Shown here in pieces: positions 19,424-28,959 of a stretch of 64,000 nucleotides of DNA. The position numbers were made by a program, and so were the translations under genes. Source of the DNA: Pseudomonas agarici (GTDB lineage Bacteria > Pseudomonadota > Gammaproteobacteria > Pseudomonadales > Pseudomonadaceae). Numbering within the stretch: position 1 is the first letter of the stretch; each line of letters starts with the position of its first letter. The notes under the pieces are model-generated. The model searched no databases. It was not told where the DNA came from and saw only the letters and a list, made by a program, of their open reading frames with translations. The DNA lies in contig NZ_FOAR01000001.1 in assembly GCF_900109755.1 (NCBI RefSeq), forward strand, positions 310,001-374,000, in the 5' to 3' direction.

Positions 19424-22400
19424 ATGAAAACCCTCGAACCTCCCTGTATTTCGCTCCCCTGCGCAACCGATAACCTCCCGACTTCGACCGATCCCGCGCC
19501 AACCCAATCGCAGCAGTTGCTCTTACTCAACACGTCCAATGCACAAATCATCGCCCTGTTGGAAGGTCTCAAGCTGCCGACACTGCCCGAAGTGAGTCCG
19601 GGGACGGCCAAAAGTGAGCAGATACGTCAACTGCACCAGGGTTATCTGGCGCAACTGCAACAGTTTTGGACACAACCCAATGACGCCAGCGACGGCCTGC
19701 CCGCCGAGCAACGACTCGCACTGAGCCTGGAGACCCAACTGCGGGCCGAAGCACAGCTACGCAGCATCGATGGAACGCTGGAGGCCGACGATCGACAACT
19801 GATTGATCAAGTACTGCGCCTGCCCACAAGAGCGCAACGCGAAGAGGCACTGCCGGTAGCGCCCGCCTCCTATCGGCCTGCGGTGTACGGCATTACCCTC
19901 CTGGGAGAAAGTGCTGTCGATACGGCGCCATGGCCCGGCGCTTTCGTCATCACCAGCCGCGACGGTGCGGTTGTGCAGGGCAGCAATCCCGACCCGAAGC
20001 AATTCAAGGGTAAGAAAGCGGTCGAGATTCACAGCGATCTCGGACGGGTCGTGCTCTACACCCTGGAATATGGTCTCGAATCCTTTATCTCGCTCAAAGT
20101 CCTGCATACGAAGCTGCAAGTGCAAATCGGGCGAAAGATCGCAGACCGTTTCACCACCAGCGATGACAAGCACGAAAACCTTTTCACCGCGCAGGTCCAG
20201 TCACTGCGCAATGCCCAGCTAAGACGGGTGAACGATGTGTTTGCCGCGTCTCCCGCGGACACGTCGCCAGCCATGCTGGAACGCATTGCCGCTGCCGCGG
20301 ACCTGCGTGGCGTCCTGGATATCGGCGGGCGAATGAATCAGCGCTTGCAAGCGTTGCAATACACAACCTGGCGGCAAGTTTTCCAGAAGGCCGACAGGCA
20401 AGCCTGGCAACGTTATAGGGAGGCCGCCAGACAGGTGCAGACTGGCCGACTCGCGCTGGCCCTGGCCTTGATCGATGTGGTGCCGTCGAGCCCGCCCGAC
20501 GACCACTCCGGCACACCGATCATCCGCGACAAGGACGCACTGGAAGCCATTGTCCAGGCACTCAAAGAAAAACCTGCAAGCTCGACAACCCCAGGACGGG
20601 CACAGGCGATACGCGACGCCTGGCAATACGCCAATGCCGCCTGCCTGCAATTGGCGCTGCTCGATGCCACGCTCCAGGGACAAGTCGGCACACCCCAACG
20701 CCAGTGGATTCGACGGGTGCTCGACTACCCGGACCCGACCACCCGCCCGAAGTTCGGCACATACCCCCTTATCGCCAACGCAGTGGGCGTGTGGACGCAT
20801 CCCGAGAATAAAAGTAGCCAGAGCACGCTTCAGGTCATTGGCGGCGGCGTACTCGCGATCACCAGCGCGGACCCGAACGCTCCGGCAGTGATGCTATATA
20901 CCCCGGATTCACCCACTGACAATGACTTCAAGGTACTGAACCAAGCCGGTGACCTCGACTCGTATTTCCAGGATCCAGCATGGAAAAACTATCTAGCCGA
21001 GCGGCAGAGAAAATCGACTACGCCAATCCTACAGTCGCCGCCCTCCGGAAACGGCACTCGCGTGCAACTGATTCCGATGCGGGGCAACATGCAGCAGTAC
21101 CTCTACGATATCCAGCGTGATGCGCTGCTCGAACAGGCCAGCCACGGCGCCCCTGGCAACGCGGCAAGTGACTGGCAATCGCTGATCGATCAATGGGCGC
21201 TCGGCAATATGGCGGGCCAGAAGAACGCCGGTTTGATCAGCACCTTCCTGCCCGGAAAAAACTCTCTGGCTCGGATAAGGGCGACCGGGCAATCAGACAT
21301 TGCGGCGCTGCCGGGCAGCCGCGCGACAGGTCTTCCAGACGCAGCCGGCGCCAAGCCGCCCGGCACGGCGCGCCTACGCCTGCTGGGCGGTGCACCGATG
21401 GACCCACCTGCCGGCGAACAAGCGCCACAGAACATACCACGGCGTCTTTCGGCAATGGCCGGTCTAATTCGCCTGGGCTCTTGGAGCCCACAGGTCATGG
21501 AGATCACGTTTCCCCTCATCACCAACCTGGCAGACTGGCCACGGGGCAGCAGCCTGGTAATTATCGACATCCACGATCCGGGATTTGGCTGGTCGGTACG
21601 CTACCGTGGCGGGTTGCGCGAGGACACCTATGGATACCGGGTGAACCCAAGTATCTTCAGTGCCCACCATGACGTGGTGCTGTACCGATCCGCGCCCAAT
21701 CATTATCACGTTTGGCTCACCGGCAACGTGGAAGAGGTCCCCGCCGGTGAAGACAGCTTCTTTCATGCCGTGGCTCTGTCACTGAACCAGAGCCGGGCCG
21801 CCGACACGTTCACGGTCGAGAGACTGCGCAATGCCGTCGCCGACCATATCGAGCACAATCCGGATACCGTGCCCTTCGTGACCACCGATCATCTGCCTCT
21901 CTATGCCCAAGCACTTGAGCATTGCCTGGAGCTGAATATCTGGCTGGGCGATGACGCCTATCGAGAGTTGACCACCATCCTCAAAGGATTCCCCAATCCG
22001 TATGGTCTCTTTCAGCCGGCCATCCGTTACCTGGAAACGACCTTGCCGTCCCGTTCACCCAGGATCAGCGCCGCCGTCGATGATGCCTTCAACGCCGTCC
22101 ATGAGCGCTATGGGCAGCCCTCGCTGCCCACGGAGATACGCTGGATCATCGACCATTATATCGACGCCCCCCCTCGCCCGACACTCTCCCTATTCCCCAA
22201 CGAGCCGACGCTCAGGACACTGCTGGAAACGCTGTTCATCGGGACCTCGCAGGCGGCGGACATCGACTTCCTGGTACACCGCGCCTTCCTTTTTGATGAA
22301 AATATCCGCCATATTCTGCTGGAGTACGGTGCCACGGCCAACCAGTTGCACCAGTATGTGCTTCGCCACATGGACAACCCGATCAGCGCACGACGCGAGT

Positions 22401-25400
22401 TGCTCAGGGCCGTAACAGGACGCGCTCCAGCGCTGCTTGAGCGGCTCGATATCATTTTCAGCTCGCCGACCCTGACGCCCCCCATAGGCGAGGGACTCAA
22501 CATCGCTCAGATCGCCCATCTGCTACGCGATCAGCAAATCTCGACGGACAGACTGAGGTTGATCACCCGCTGCGCGGATGCCGGCATCATCCATATAAAC
22601 CTGCTCGACAACGCCGACGGAATCAGGTCGTGGAGTGACGAAGTGATATCCCGACTCCTCGACTTTCAACAGGAATTGCAGGCGCTGGCCAGGCAAATGG
22701 GGCTCCACGACATCGCCCCTCTACTTTTACCCTTCAAGGCAGCCCCTCGTTTATGGAGCCCTCATCAATTCCTCTCGCCCCCCCAAGCCAATACCAGGCT
22801 GCAGCTCCTGCTCGATACGCCTGGGCTGTTCACCTTGCTCAGACTACGACCGGGCCGCATCGCTGACAGGATGTGGACCCAACTAACCAGCGCCACCTAT
22901 GACAATGCCAGGGTTCGCCAGGTGCTCGCCAATCCGCTCAAGACGCTGAGCAGCCTGACCCAACTGAACATCGCTCTGAACGCGGTGATTGCAAATACGC
23001 AAGAACCCGGCCTCTCGACACAATCGCAGCCAGCTTACCTGAGAGGGTATGAGGTGCGCGGCAGATCGACACTGGAACTGTTGGGGCCGGACGTGCGAGG
23101 CCTGTATCACGCGACGAACGGCAGGACGTACATCATCCACGAAGGCCGGCGCTATGAAGTCCGGACCTTCGGCAACCGAATCCGGATCATCCATTCCATT
23201 GAGGGTTTCAGGCGCTCGACCTATGAGGTGCAACGCCGTGGCGATGGTTCTTGGCAGTTCATGGATGCTCCCGGCCTGGGTGGCGATGTGCGCAGGCCCT
23301 ATCCTTCCACTGCCGAACAATCCCAGACACAACGCGACGAGTTCGCCGCACTGGGCCAGGCCGCAGAACAGGAGTGGCAAAGGCTCGGCACCGACGCGCC
23401 AGTGTCCGGCCAGATCCCCGACCTGCGCACCCTTGAGTCCCGCGGCACCGGCTATACGATGGAGCTGACCGGGCCAGGCGGCGCGGCGCGCCAACCGCTG
23501 GCTCTGGAGAAAGCCAGCGCACTGGCCGCGCTAGCAACCCGCATCCGCAACACTGTGGACACCCTCCATCGGCACTTCGAATTCCAGGGCGGTCAGCTTC
23601 AGCCGCGACCGGGTGTCAGCCACCACGAGGTGATTCATGGGCTGGCGCAACTCGATGGCCTGAACAGCCTGAATACCGGCTTTGCGCTGTTGTTGCTCAA
23701 CAGCGGCAAACGCTATGCCTTGTCGACGGAATTGGCCAATGCGGTCCAGGTGCAGTTCTACACGCAACTGGCCCAGGTGGTTATGGGCGTAGCCAACGAT
23801 GGAAAAATACTCGCCCAGGCGATTTATATTGGTCTGAAGGATGCCGGGCACCTGAGCGCGGATAGCTTCAGCCTACTGGACCGGAGCGGTCTAGCGATCA
23901 GCCTGGGCGGCAAGACACTCACCCTCGGCGCACTGTTGGCCGCCGGCAACGCCTTGCTGGTCCTGGCTAGCCTGGGGGTGGACGGCTACCTGCTCACCCA
24001 TGCCAGGAACGCCGAGGAAAGAGCCGCCTACGGCACCAACGTCGGACTCGACACTCTCGCGCTGGGCACGGTACTGGCAGGGTTTACCGAAGGTGGCGAA
24101 TTTCTCGGACCGCTGTCGATACCGCTGGCCGGTCTGGGCGTGGGCGCCAGCAGCCTGGTGGCGGTGTTCTTTGCCAAAGTCCATAAGGTCCTGGCCACGG
24201 GTGAGCAATTCACCCAGGAGATCCAGGCCTATCGCAGCGGCTATGTCGAGGAGCCCGAAACCCATGGGCTGCGCATGGGCGGTCCGGTGGTGGTGAGTCA
24301 TCTGGATCAACGCAACGGCCAGCTCTACCTAGGTAGCCCGAAGATCTACGCCGTCGACAATTCGCGTTCGGGCGATCCGCGCGTGATAGAGGATGAACGC
24401 CAGGCGCTCGATGTCGGCCTGCTCCTGGACCTCCCACGGCAGATGGCGCTGCCCGTTTCGCCGGGCATCCGCAGCCTGGCTCTGCCGGGCACCCCCGAAC
24501 ATACCTACCTGCCGCAATACACCTGGCTGGTGGGCGCGACCCAGCGCAACGATGCCCAATTGCAGCTGTTCAAGGCGCTGGAGCAAAAGAGCGGGGGCAA
24601 ATTTATCGAAGCCGAATGGGTCGCCCTGTTCCAGAAGGTCGTGGAAAAGCTGGAACCGCGCTACCACGCCACGCGCATCCGGATCAGTCTGGGGCAAGCG
24701 GCGCCGCTACTGATCATGGAGGATTCGGGCGAGAGCGCTCAGTACCTGAGCTATGACATCGAAGGCCAGGGTAGCCAATATGACCTCTATTTGAGCGAGG
24801 GTCCGATGATCAATCTGTCCAGTAGTGCCACCTCCCGGCCTTCAGTCTGGGTACTGCATACCGATCACCTGAGTCGCCCGGACGATATCCAGCTCGAACC
24901 CGGACGGCTGACACTAGGTGGCGTTGTGGTACAGGTACAAAACAACGAGGTTCTGTATGCAGTCAACAAGTTCGCCGAGGCCTACCGGCTGGATCTAGCC
25001 GGAGGCCACTGTACGCTGGTGACATTGAGCGCACGGGACTACGAACACGTCGCCGCGCTGGTGCAACGCCTGCAAGCGCTGCAAAACCAGCAGCGATTGG
25101 CCAGCGCGGTACACATCGAAGACCTCTCGGCGCCCGACTGTCCTGGCCGCGGCATTTACTATCGCCCCACCGATGGCAGCTTCGCGGCCATTCCCGTGGA
25201 CGGGCAGGATCACGGCGAAGAGCCGTACCAGATCCCGGTGTCGACCGAATCGCTGGTGATCGACCCCAGCCCGCAGCGCAAAAAGATCCAGGATGCCGCC
25301 GCGACACTGGCCGCGCTGACGGCCTATCTGAACGCCGAATACCGCCAGTTCGGCGGACGCTCGGCGGGATTCTGGAGCGCGCCTCGCGCCGATGGTCAGC

Positions 25401-25948
25401 CCGACAACGAGAAGTGCTATGGCGATTATCTGCGTGCGCAATATCGGTTGCAGGTGCAACGCGCACGTCTGCAAGACGGATACTCGGACACCGCCTACTC
25501 GATGCTGTTGCAATTACTGCCCCGCCACGAACGCGACGACTCGACCCAAGGGCCGCGACAAGTGCCGGTGCATCGCTTGAGTATCAACGGCTACCCGTCC
25601 GATGACATCCTGGTGCTCGGCGATTCCCAACAGGGAACGCTGCTGTTGTATCTACCGACATCAACATCGGCTTTGTGCGAGTTTAATGGCGTCAGCGGCC
25701 TCAAGGCCTATGTGCAACAGTTGGCCGCCGCCGACGCGACGTGCCAGGCCCTGCAAGAACATTTCCCTCTAAATCGTCGCGCCAGCAACCACAGTGCCCT
25801 CTGGGGTTACACTGGAACGGACGAGGCACTGGAAAAGCTCGGGGAGAACGGTGACTGGACCTTGATCCAAATCGACCGTTACCCCATCGATGACGACGAT
25901 GTATTTGCCGCGTTGGCCAAGCTCAAGCGCCGCAGCGAAGGAGATTGA
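19424..25948 (+). CDS. Giant toxin with TcdA/TcdB-type pore-forming domain and DUF6543-like modules
   Basis: A 2174-residue protein. Two related DUF6543-like modules lie at about 90-270 and 410-560. An OTU-like box GEDSFFHAV is at 775-783 with Ser778 where the OTU cysteine would be. A beta module (GLYHATNGRTYIIHEG) lies at about 1215-1295. Residues about 1390-1870 resemble the clostridial TcdA/TcdB translocation domain: SLNTGFALLLLNSG, two hydrophobic hairpins at about 1495-1520 and 1540-1590, then VEKLEPRYHATRIRISL and QYDLYLSEGPMINL, collinear with the KLKPRYEDTNVRINL region of TcdA. The C-terminus (about 2050-2174) looks like another DUF6543-type start and stops there. No signal peptide or DXD glucosyltransferase domain is recognised. 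Mcf/FitD-like insecticidal toxins carry the same pore domain. The ribosome site is weak. It is convergent with pagL. Confidence 0.85.
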   Translation: MKTLEPPCISLPCATDNLPTSTDPAPTQSQQLLLLNTSNAQIIALLEGLKLPTLPEVSPGTAKSEQIRQLHQGYLAQLQQFWTQPNDASDGLPAEQRLALSLETQLRAEAQLRSIDGTLEADDRQLIDQVLRLPTRAQREEALPVAPASYRPAVYGITLLGESAVDTAPWPGAFVITSRDGAVVQGSNPDPKQFKGKKAVEIHSDLGRVVLYTLEYGLESFISLKVLHTKLQVQIGRKIADRFTTSDDKHENLFTAQVQSLRNAQLRRVNDVFAASPADTSPAMLERIAAAADLRGVLDIGGRMNQRLQALQYTTWRQVFQKADRQAWQRYREAARQVQTGRLALALALIDVVPSSPPDDHSGTPIIRDKDALEAIVQALKEKPASSTTPGRAQAIRDAWQYANAACLQLALLDATLQGQVGTPQRQWIRRVLDYPDPTTRPKFGTYPLIANAVGVWTHPENKSSQSTLQVIGGGVLAITSADPNAPAVMLYTPDSPTDNDFKVLNQAGDLDSYFQDPAWKNYLAERQRKSTTPILQSPPSGNGTRVQLIPMRGNMQQYLYDIQRDALLEQASHGAPGNAASDWQSLIDQWALGNMAGQKNAGLISTFLPGKNSLARIRATGQSDIAALPGSRATGLPDAAGAKPPGTARLRLLGGAPMDPPAGEQAPQNIPRRLSAMAGLIRLGSWSPQVMEITFPLITNLADWPRGSSLVIIDIHDPGFGWSVRYRGGLREDTYGYRVNPSIFSAHHDVVLYRSAPNHYHVWLTGNVEEVPAGEDSFFHAVALSLNQSRAADTFTVERLRNAVADHIEHNPDTVPFVTTDHLPLYAQALEHCLELNIWLGDDAYRELTTILKGFPNPYGLFQPAIRYLETTLPSRSPRISAAVDDAFNAVHERYGQPSLPTEIRWIIDHYIDAPPRPTLSLFPNEPTLRTLLETLFIGTSQAADIDFLVHRAFLFDENIRHILLEYGATANQLHQYVLRHMDNPISARRELLRAVTGRAPALLERLDIIFSSPTLTPPIGEGLNIAQIAHLLRDQQISTDRLRLITRCADAGIIHINLLDNADGIRSWSDEVISRLLDFQQELQALARQMGLHDIAPLLLPFKAAPRLWSPHQFLSPPQANTRLQLLLDTPGLFTLLRLRPGRIADRMWTQLTSATYDNARVRQVLANPLKTLSSLTQLNIALNAVIANTQEPGLSTQSQPAYLRGYEVRGRSTLELLGPDVRGLYHATNGRTYIIHEGRRYEVRTFGNRIRIIHSIEGFRRSTYEVQRRGDGSWQFMDAPGLGGDVRRPYPSTAEQSQTQRDEFAALGQAAEQEWQRLGTDAPVSGQIPDLRTLESRGTGYTMELTGPGGAARQPLALEKASALAALATRIRNTVDTLHRHFEFQGGQLQPRPGVSHHEVIHGLAQLDGLNSLNTGFALLLLNSGKRYALSTELANAVQVQFYTQLAQVVMGVANDGKILAQAIYIGLKDAGHLSADSFSLLDRSGLAISLGGKTLTLGALLAAGNALLVLASLGVDGYLLTHARNAEERAAYGTNVGLDTLALGTVLAGFTEGGEFLGPLSIPLAGLGVGASSLVAVFFAKVHKVLATGEQFTQEIQAYRSGYVEEPETHGLRMGGPVVVSHLDQRNGQLYLGSPKIYAVDNSRSGDPRVIEDERQALDVGLLLDLPRQMALPVSPGIRSLALPGTPEHTYLPQYTWLVGATQRNDAQLQLFKALEQKSGGKFIEAEWVALFQKVVEKLEPRYHATRIRISLGQAAPLLIMEDSGESAQYLSYDIEGQGSQYDLYLSEGPMINLSSSATSRPSVWVLHTDHLSRPDDIQLEPGRLTLGGVVVQVQNNEVLYAVNKFAEAYRLDLAGGHCTLVTLSARDYEHVAALVQRLQALQNQQRLASAVHIEDLSAPDCPGRGIYYRPTDGSFAAIPVDGQDHGEEPYQIPVSTESLVIDPSPQRKKIQDAAATLAALTAYLNAEYRQFGGRSAGFWSAPRADGQPDNEKCYGDYLRAQYRLQVQRARLQDGYSDTAYSMLLQLLPRHERDDSTQGPRQVPVHRLSINGYPSDDILVLGDSQQGTLLLYLPTSTSALCEFNGVSGLKAYVQQLAAADATCQALQEHFPLNRRASNHSALWGYTGTDEALEKLGENGDWTLIQIDRYPIDDDDVFAALAKLKRRSEGD

Positions 25949-25969
25949 CCTCCCTCGCCGGGCAATCCG

Positions 25970-26488
25970 TTACAACGGCATGGTGTAGTGCAAGGCGTAA
26001 CTCTCGACGCCATCGTTCGGCATACGGATACCGGCATTGGAATAGTGAGTGGCACGAACGCCCAGTTCGTGCCCGCCGGCAAAGCGCAGACCGAAACCGA
26101 GGCGATCCTCGAACTGGAAGGACGAGCCTAGCTGATTGTCTTCGAGCTCGGTGTGGGCAAACAACGCGACACCGATCCCGGCCTCCAGATAAGGTTTGAT
26201 CGATGTGCCGGAAAATTCATACACAAACACTGGCGAGAACGACAGGCTGTGGTTGCTGGACTTGGTGTCTCCATCCCAATAGCTGTAGGCGCCGCTCCAA
26301 TAGCCGGTCAAGCGACCGACATTGCTTTGCAGCCAGCTTTTATCCCAATCCGATTGCAGGCCCAGGCGATAGACCTCGGTCGAATCACCGGTCTGACCGA
26401 CCGAAAATTCGAGACCTGCCGCTTGCGCGGTAACACCATACCCCAATGTGGCGGCCGCAAGAACAGCCAGGCAGAACAGTCGCTTCAT
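25970..26488 (-). CDS. pagL: Lipid A 3-O-deacylase
   Basis: An outer-membrane beta-barrel enzyme that removes the 3-linked acyl chain of lipid A. The 172-residue precursor begins MKRLFCLAVLAAATLG and has a signal peptide cleaved near TAQA-AGLEF. The catalytic residues are visible with the family's spacing: His148 and Ser150 in THYSNAG, and Glu162 in DGVESYALHY (His+2 Ser, His+14 Glu, as in P. aeruginosa PagL). I chose the start at 26488 over an upstream ATG at 26512 because it directly precedes the signal peptide. It is convergent with the toxin gene, with a 21-bp gap, and marks the right border of the island. Confidence 0.93.
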   Translation of the reverse strand: MKRLFCLAVLAAATLGYGVTAQAAGLEFSVGQTGDSTEVYRLGLQSDWDKSWLQSNVGRLTGYWSGAYSYWDGDTKSSNHSLSFSPVFVYEFSGTSIKPYLEAGIGVALFAHTELEDNQLGSSFQFEDRLGFGLRFAGGHELGVRATHYSNAGIRMPNDGVESYALHYTMPL

Positions 26489-26595
26489 GAGAAACATCCT
26501 ATTTTTATGCATATCAGATATGGCTCAACAGTCCCCGCCGCAGAAACCTGACGCTAGGTGCCTGTTGACGAGGTGCAGCGCTCCACGCCGGAGCA

Positions 26596-27387
26596 CTACC
26601 TCGTGAAGCTTTGCACAACTCCCGACTTATTCCAGAGCAAGGGAAGGATTTTTTCAAGATGATTCACATCAGCACTGGTCCACAAGTGTGCCTCGCGAGC
26701 CGGCCCCGTGGACAACAGGTCGCGGGCCGCCAGCAGGCGCTGGAGTTGCCGGGCCACGGCGTCACCGGTATCGATCAGGCTAATGGAGGCCGGAATCAAC
26801 TCTAAAAGCAGTGGTTTGAGAAAGGGATAGTGGGTGCAGCCGAGGATGATCGTGTCGCAGCCCGCCGCCAGCAGCGGCTCGACATAGCTGGCGAGCAACT
26901 GGCGTAGGGCCGGGCTGCGCAGGTTGCCGCTCTCGATCATCTCCACCAAGCCAGGACAGGGTTGGGTAACCACCCGCACATCAGCGGCGAAGCGGTCGAG
27001 CAAGGCGGCGAACTTGGCGCTTTGCAGGGTGCCGGTGGTGGCGAGCACGCCGACCACACCGCTGCGGGTAGCCGCCGCGGCAGGCTTGACCGCCGGTTCC
27101 ATCCCCACCAGCGGCCAGTCCGGGTAACGCTGGCGCAGATCGGCGACGCCCGCTACCGTCGCGGTATTGCAAGCAATTACCAGGGCCTTGGCGCCTTGCT
27201 CGCGAAGAAATCCAGAAATTACTTCGCAGCGCCGACGAATGTATTCCGGACTTTTTTCACCGTAGGGAATATGCCCGCAATCAGCGACATACAGCAGCGA
27301 TTCATGGGGCAACAGCGTAGCAATTTCATTGAGCACCGACAGCCCGCCGATGCCGGAGTCGAATACCCCGATCGGCGCATCACGCAT
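26596..27387 (-). CDS. murI: Glutamate racemase
   Basis: Makes D-glutamate for peptidoglycan. The predicted protein is 263 residues and starts [18 protein letters not shown], the usual N-terminus. The two catalytic cysteines lie in IACNTATVA (about residue 73) and LGCTHYPFL (about residue 183). The start overlaps the end of moeB by 8 bp, so translation is coupled. It is the last gene of the hemA-prfA-prmC-moeB-murI operon; an upstream in-frame extension is the shadow of moeB. Confidence 0.96.
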   Translation of the reverse strand: MRDAPIGVFDSGIGGLSVLNEIATLLPHESLLYVADCGHIPYGEKSPEYIRRRCEVISGFLREQGAKALVIACNTATVAGVADLRQRYPDWPLVGMEPAVKPAAAATRSGVVGVLATTGTLQSAKFAALLDRFAADVRVVTQPCPGLVEMIESGNLRSPALRQLLASYVEPLLAAGCDTIILGCTHYPFLKPLLLELIPASISLIDTGDAVARQLQRLLAARDLLSTGPAREAHLWTSADVNHLEKILPLLWNKSGVVQSFTR

Positions 27388-28135
27388 CGCGGCTGGCACA
27401 CACGCCGCAGTGCGGATCGCGCTTGACCCGCAGCTCACGGAACTTGGTGCCCAAGGCATCGATCAGCAGCAGCCGGCCCACCAGCGGCTCACCGAAACCG
27501 GCCAACAGCTTCAGCGCCTCCAGCGCTTGCAGGCTGCCCACCAAACCGACCAGCGGGCCGATCACACCGGCTTCGCTGCAGGTCAGTTCCGCTTCGCTAC
27601 CGTGTCCGTAGAGGCAGTGATAGCACGGGCTTTCGGCACGCCGTGGGTCGAACACCGACAACTGCCCTTCGAAGCGAATCGCCGCGCCGCTGACCAGCGG
27701 CTTGCCGGCGGCCACGCAAGCGGCGTTGACTGCCTCGCGAGTAGCAAAGTTGTCACAGCAGTCGAGCACCAGATCGACAGCGACCACCGCCGCCCGCATG
27801 GAATCTTCATCCAGGGCCTGGCGATGGCTGATCAGGCTGATCTCGGGATTGATCGCCGTCAGCCGGCGCAGCGCCGAATCGACCTTGCTCGAACCGACAC
27901 TGTCAGTGTCGTGGATGATCTGGCGTTGCAGGTTGGTCAGGTCGACGCTGTCGAAATCCGCCAGGTGCAATTCGCCGACCCCGGCGGCGGCCAGGTACAA
28001 GGCCACCGGTGCTCCGAGACCGCCGAGGCCGACAATCAGTACCCGGCTGTTTTTCAGACGCCATTGGCCATCGATATCGACCTGGCGCAACAGGATCTGC
28101 CGGCTATAGCGCAACAGCTCCTGGTCGCTCAACAC
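27380..28135 (-). CDS. moeB: Molybdopterin-synthase adenylyltransferase (HesA/MoeB/ThiF family)
   Basis: A 251-residue E1-like enzyme that adenylates the C-terminus of the MoaD sulfur carrier in molybdopterin synthesis. It shows the N-terminal LRYSRQILL motif, the ATP-binding [17 protein letters not shown], the DLTNLQRQI arginine region and the zinc-binding CYHCLYG and HCGVC cysteine pairs. It overlaps prmC by 7 bp and murI by 8 bp. ThiF-type activity on ThiS cannot be excluded from sequence, but the position after prmC matches moeB in Pseudomonas. Confidence 0.92.
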   Translation of the reverse strand: MLSDQELLRYSRQILLRQVDIDGQWRLKNSRVLIVGLGGLGAPVALYLAAAGVGELHLADFDSVDLTNLQRQIIHDTDSVGSSKVDSALRRLTAINPEISLISHRQALDEDSMRAAVVAVDLVLDCCDNFATREAVNAACVAAGKPLVSGAAIRFEGQLSVFDPRRAESPCYHCLYGHGSEAELTCSEAGVIGPLVGLVGSLQALEALKLLAGFGEPLVGRLLLIDALGTKFRELRVKRDPHCGVCASRDA

Positions 28136-28959
28136 GATAGGCGCCCCAGGCTGATGCGTGGGTGACCACCCAGGTCAGTGCGGCTGTGAACCTGGCTGAA
28201 GCCCTGTGCCGAGAGCAGTTCGCCGACAGCTTCGGCCTGATCGTAACCGTGTTCGAGCATCAACCAACCATCGTACTCCAGATGCGCAGGTGCCTGAGCG
28301 ATGATCAACCGCAGGTCGTCCAGGCCATCGGCACCGGCCACCAGCGCACTGGTGGGTTCAAAGCGCACATCGCCCTGGATCAAGTGGGGGTCGGCTGAAG
28401 CAATGTACGGCGGGTTGCTGATAATCAGTTGAAAGCGTCGGCCTTCCAGGGCACTGAACCAATGGCTGCTCAACACCGTGACGTTGTCCAGGCCCAGCCG
28501 CTGGCGGTTGCGCTCGGCCAGGGCTACCGCTGCCACCACCCGGTCCACCGCCGTGACCCGCCAGGCCGGACGCTCGTTGGCCAGGGCCAGGGCAATCGCG
28601 CCGCTGCCGGTACCGAGGTCGAGTACTTTGGTCGGAGTCGCCGGCAGCAGCTCAAGGGCGGCCTCCACCAGCAACTCGGTATCGGGACGCGGAATCAGGG
28701 TATCCGGCGCGACTTCCAGGTCGAGCTTCCAGAATCCCTGCTGGCCGAGAATATAGGCCACTGGCTCGCCAACCCGACGGCGTTGCAGGAAACCGGAAAA
28801 AGCCAGCGCGGCTTCGCTGCTGACAATTTTTTCCGGCCAGGTGTGCAGGTAACTGCGGGATTTGCCCAAGGCTGCCGCTAATAGCAGCTCGGCGTCCAGT
28901 CGCGCGGTGGGTGAGTCGGGTAATTCGGCGGCGCGCAGCAAGCTGGCGATAATGGTCAT
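28129..28959 (-). CDS. prmC: Peptide chain release factor N5-glutamine methyltransferase
   Basis: Methylates the glutamine of the GGQ motif in release factors RF1 and RF2. The protein is 276 residues with an N-terminal helical domain, the SAM-binding VLDLGTGSGAIALALA (about residues 114-129) and the catalytic NPPY motif (IISNPPYIAS near 183). It begins directly after the prfA stop codon, so enzyme and substrate are co-expressed. The end overlaps moeB. Confidence 0.96.
   Translation of the reverse strand: MTIIASLLRAAELPDSPTARLDAELLLAAALGKSRSYLHTWPEKIVSSEAALAFSGFLQRRRVGEPVAYILGQQGFWKLDLEVAPDTLIPRPDTELLVEAALELLPATPTKVLDLGTGSGAIALALANERPAWRVTAVDRVVAAVALAERNRQRLGLDNVTVLSSHWFSALEGRRFQLIISNPPYIASADPHLIQGDVRFEPTSALVAGADGLDDLRLIIAQAPAHLEYDGWLMLEHGYDQAEAVGELLSAQGFSQVHSRTDLGGHPRISLGRLSC

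Noticed and set aside
19424..25948. Clostridial glucosyltransferase (DXD) and C80 autoprotease domains in the TcdB-like toxin
   Set aside because: The only acidic run (DDDD near the C-terminus) lacks the surrounding glycosyltransferase motifs, and no His/Cys pair in a C80-like context was found.
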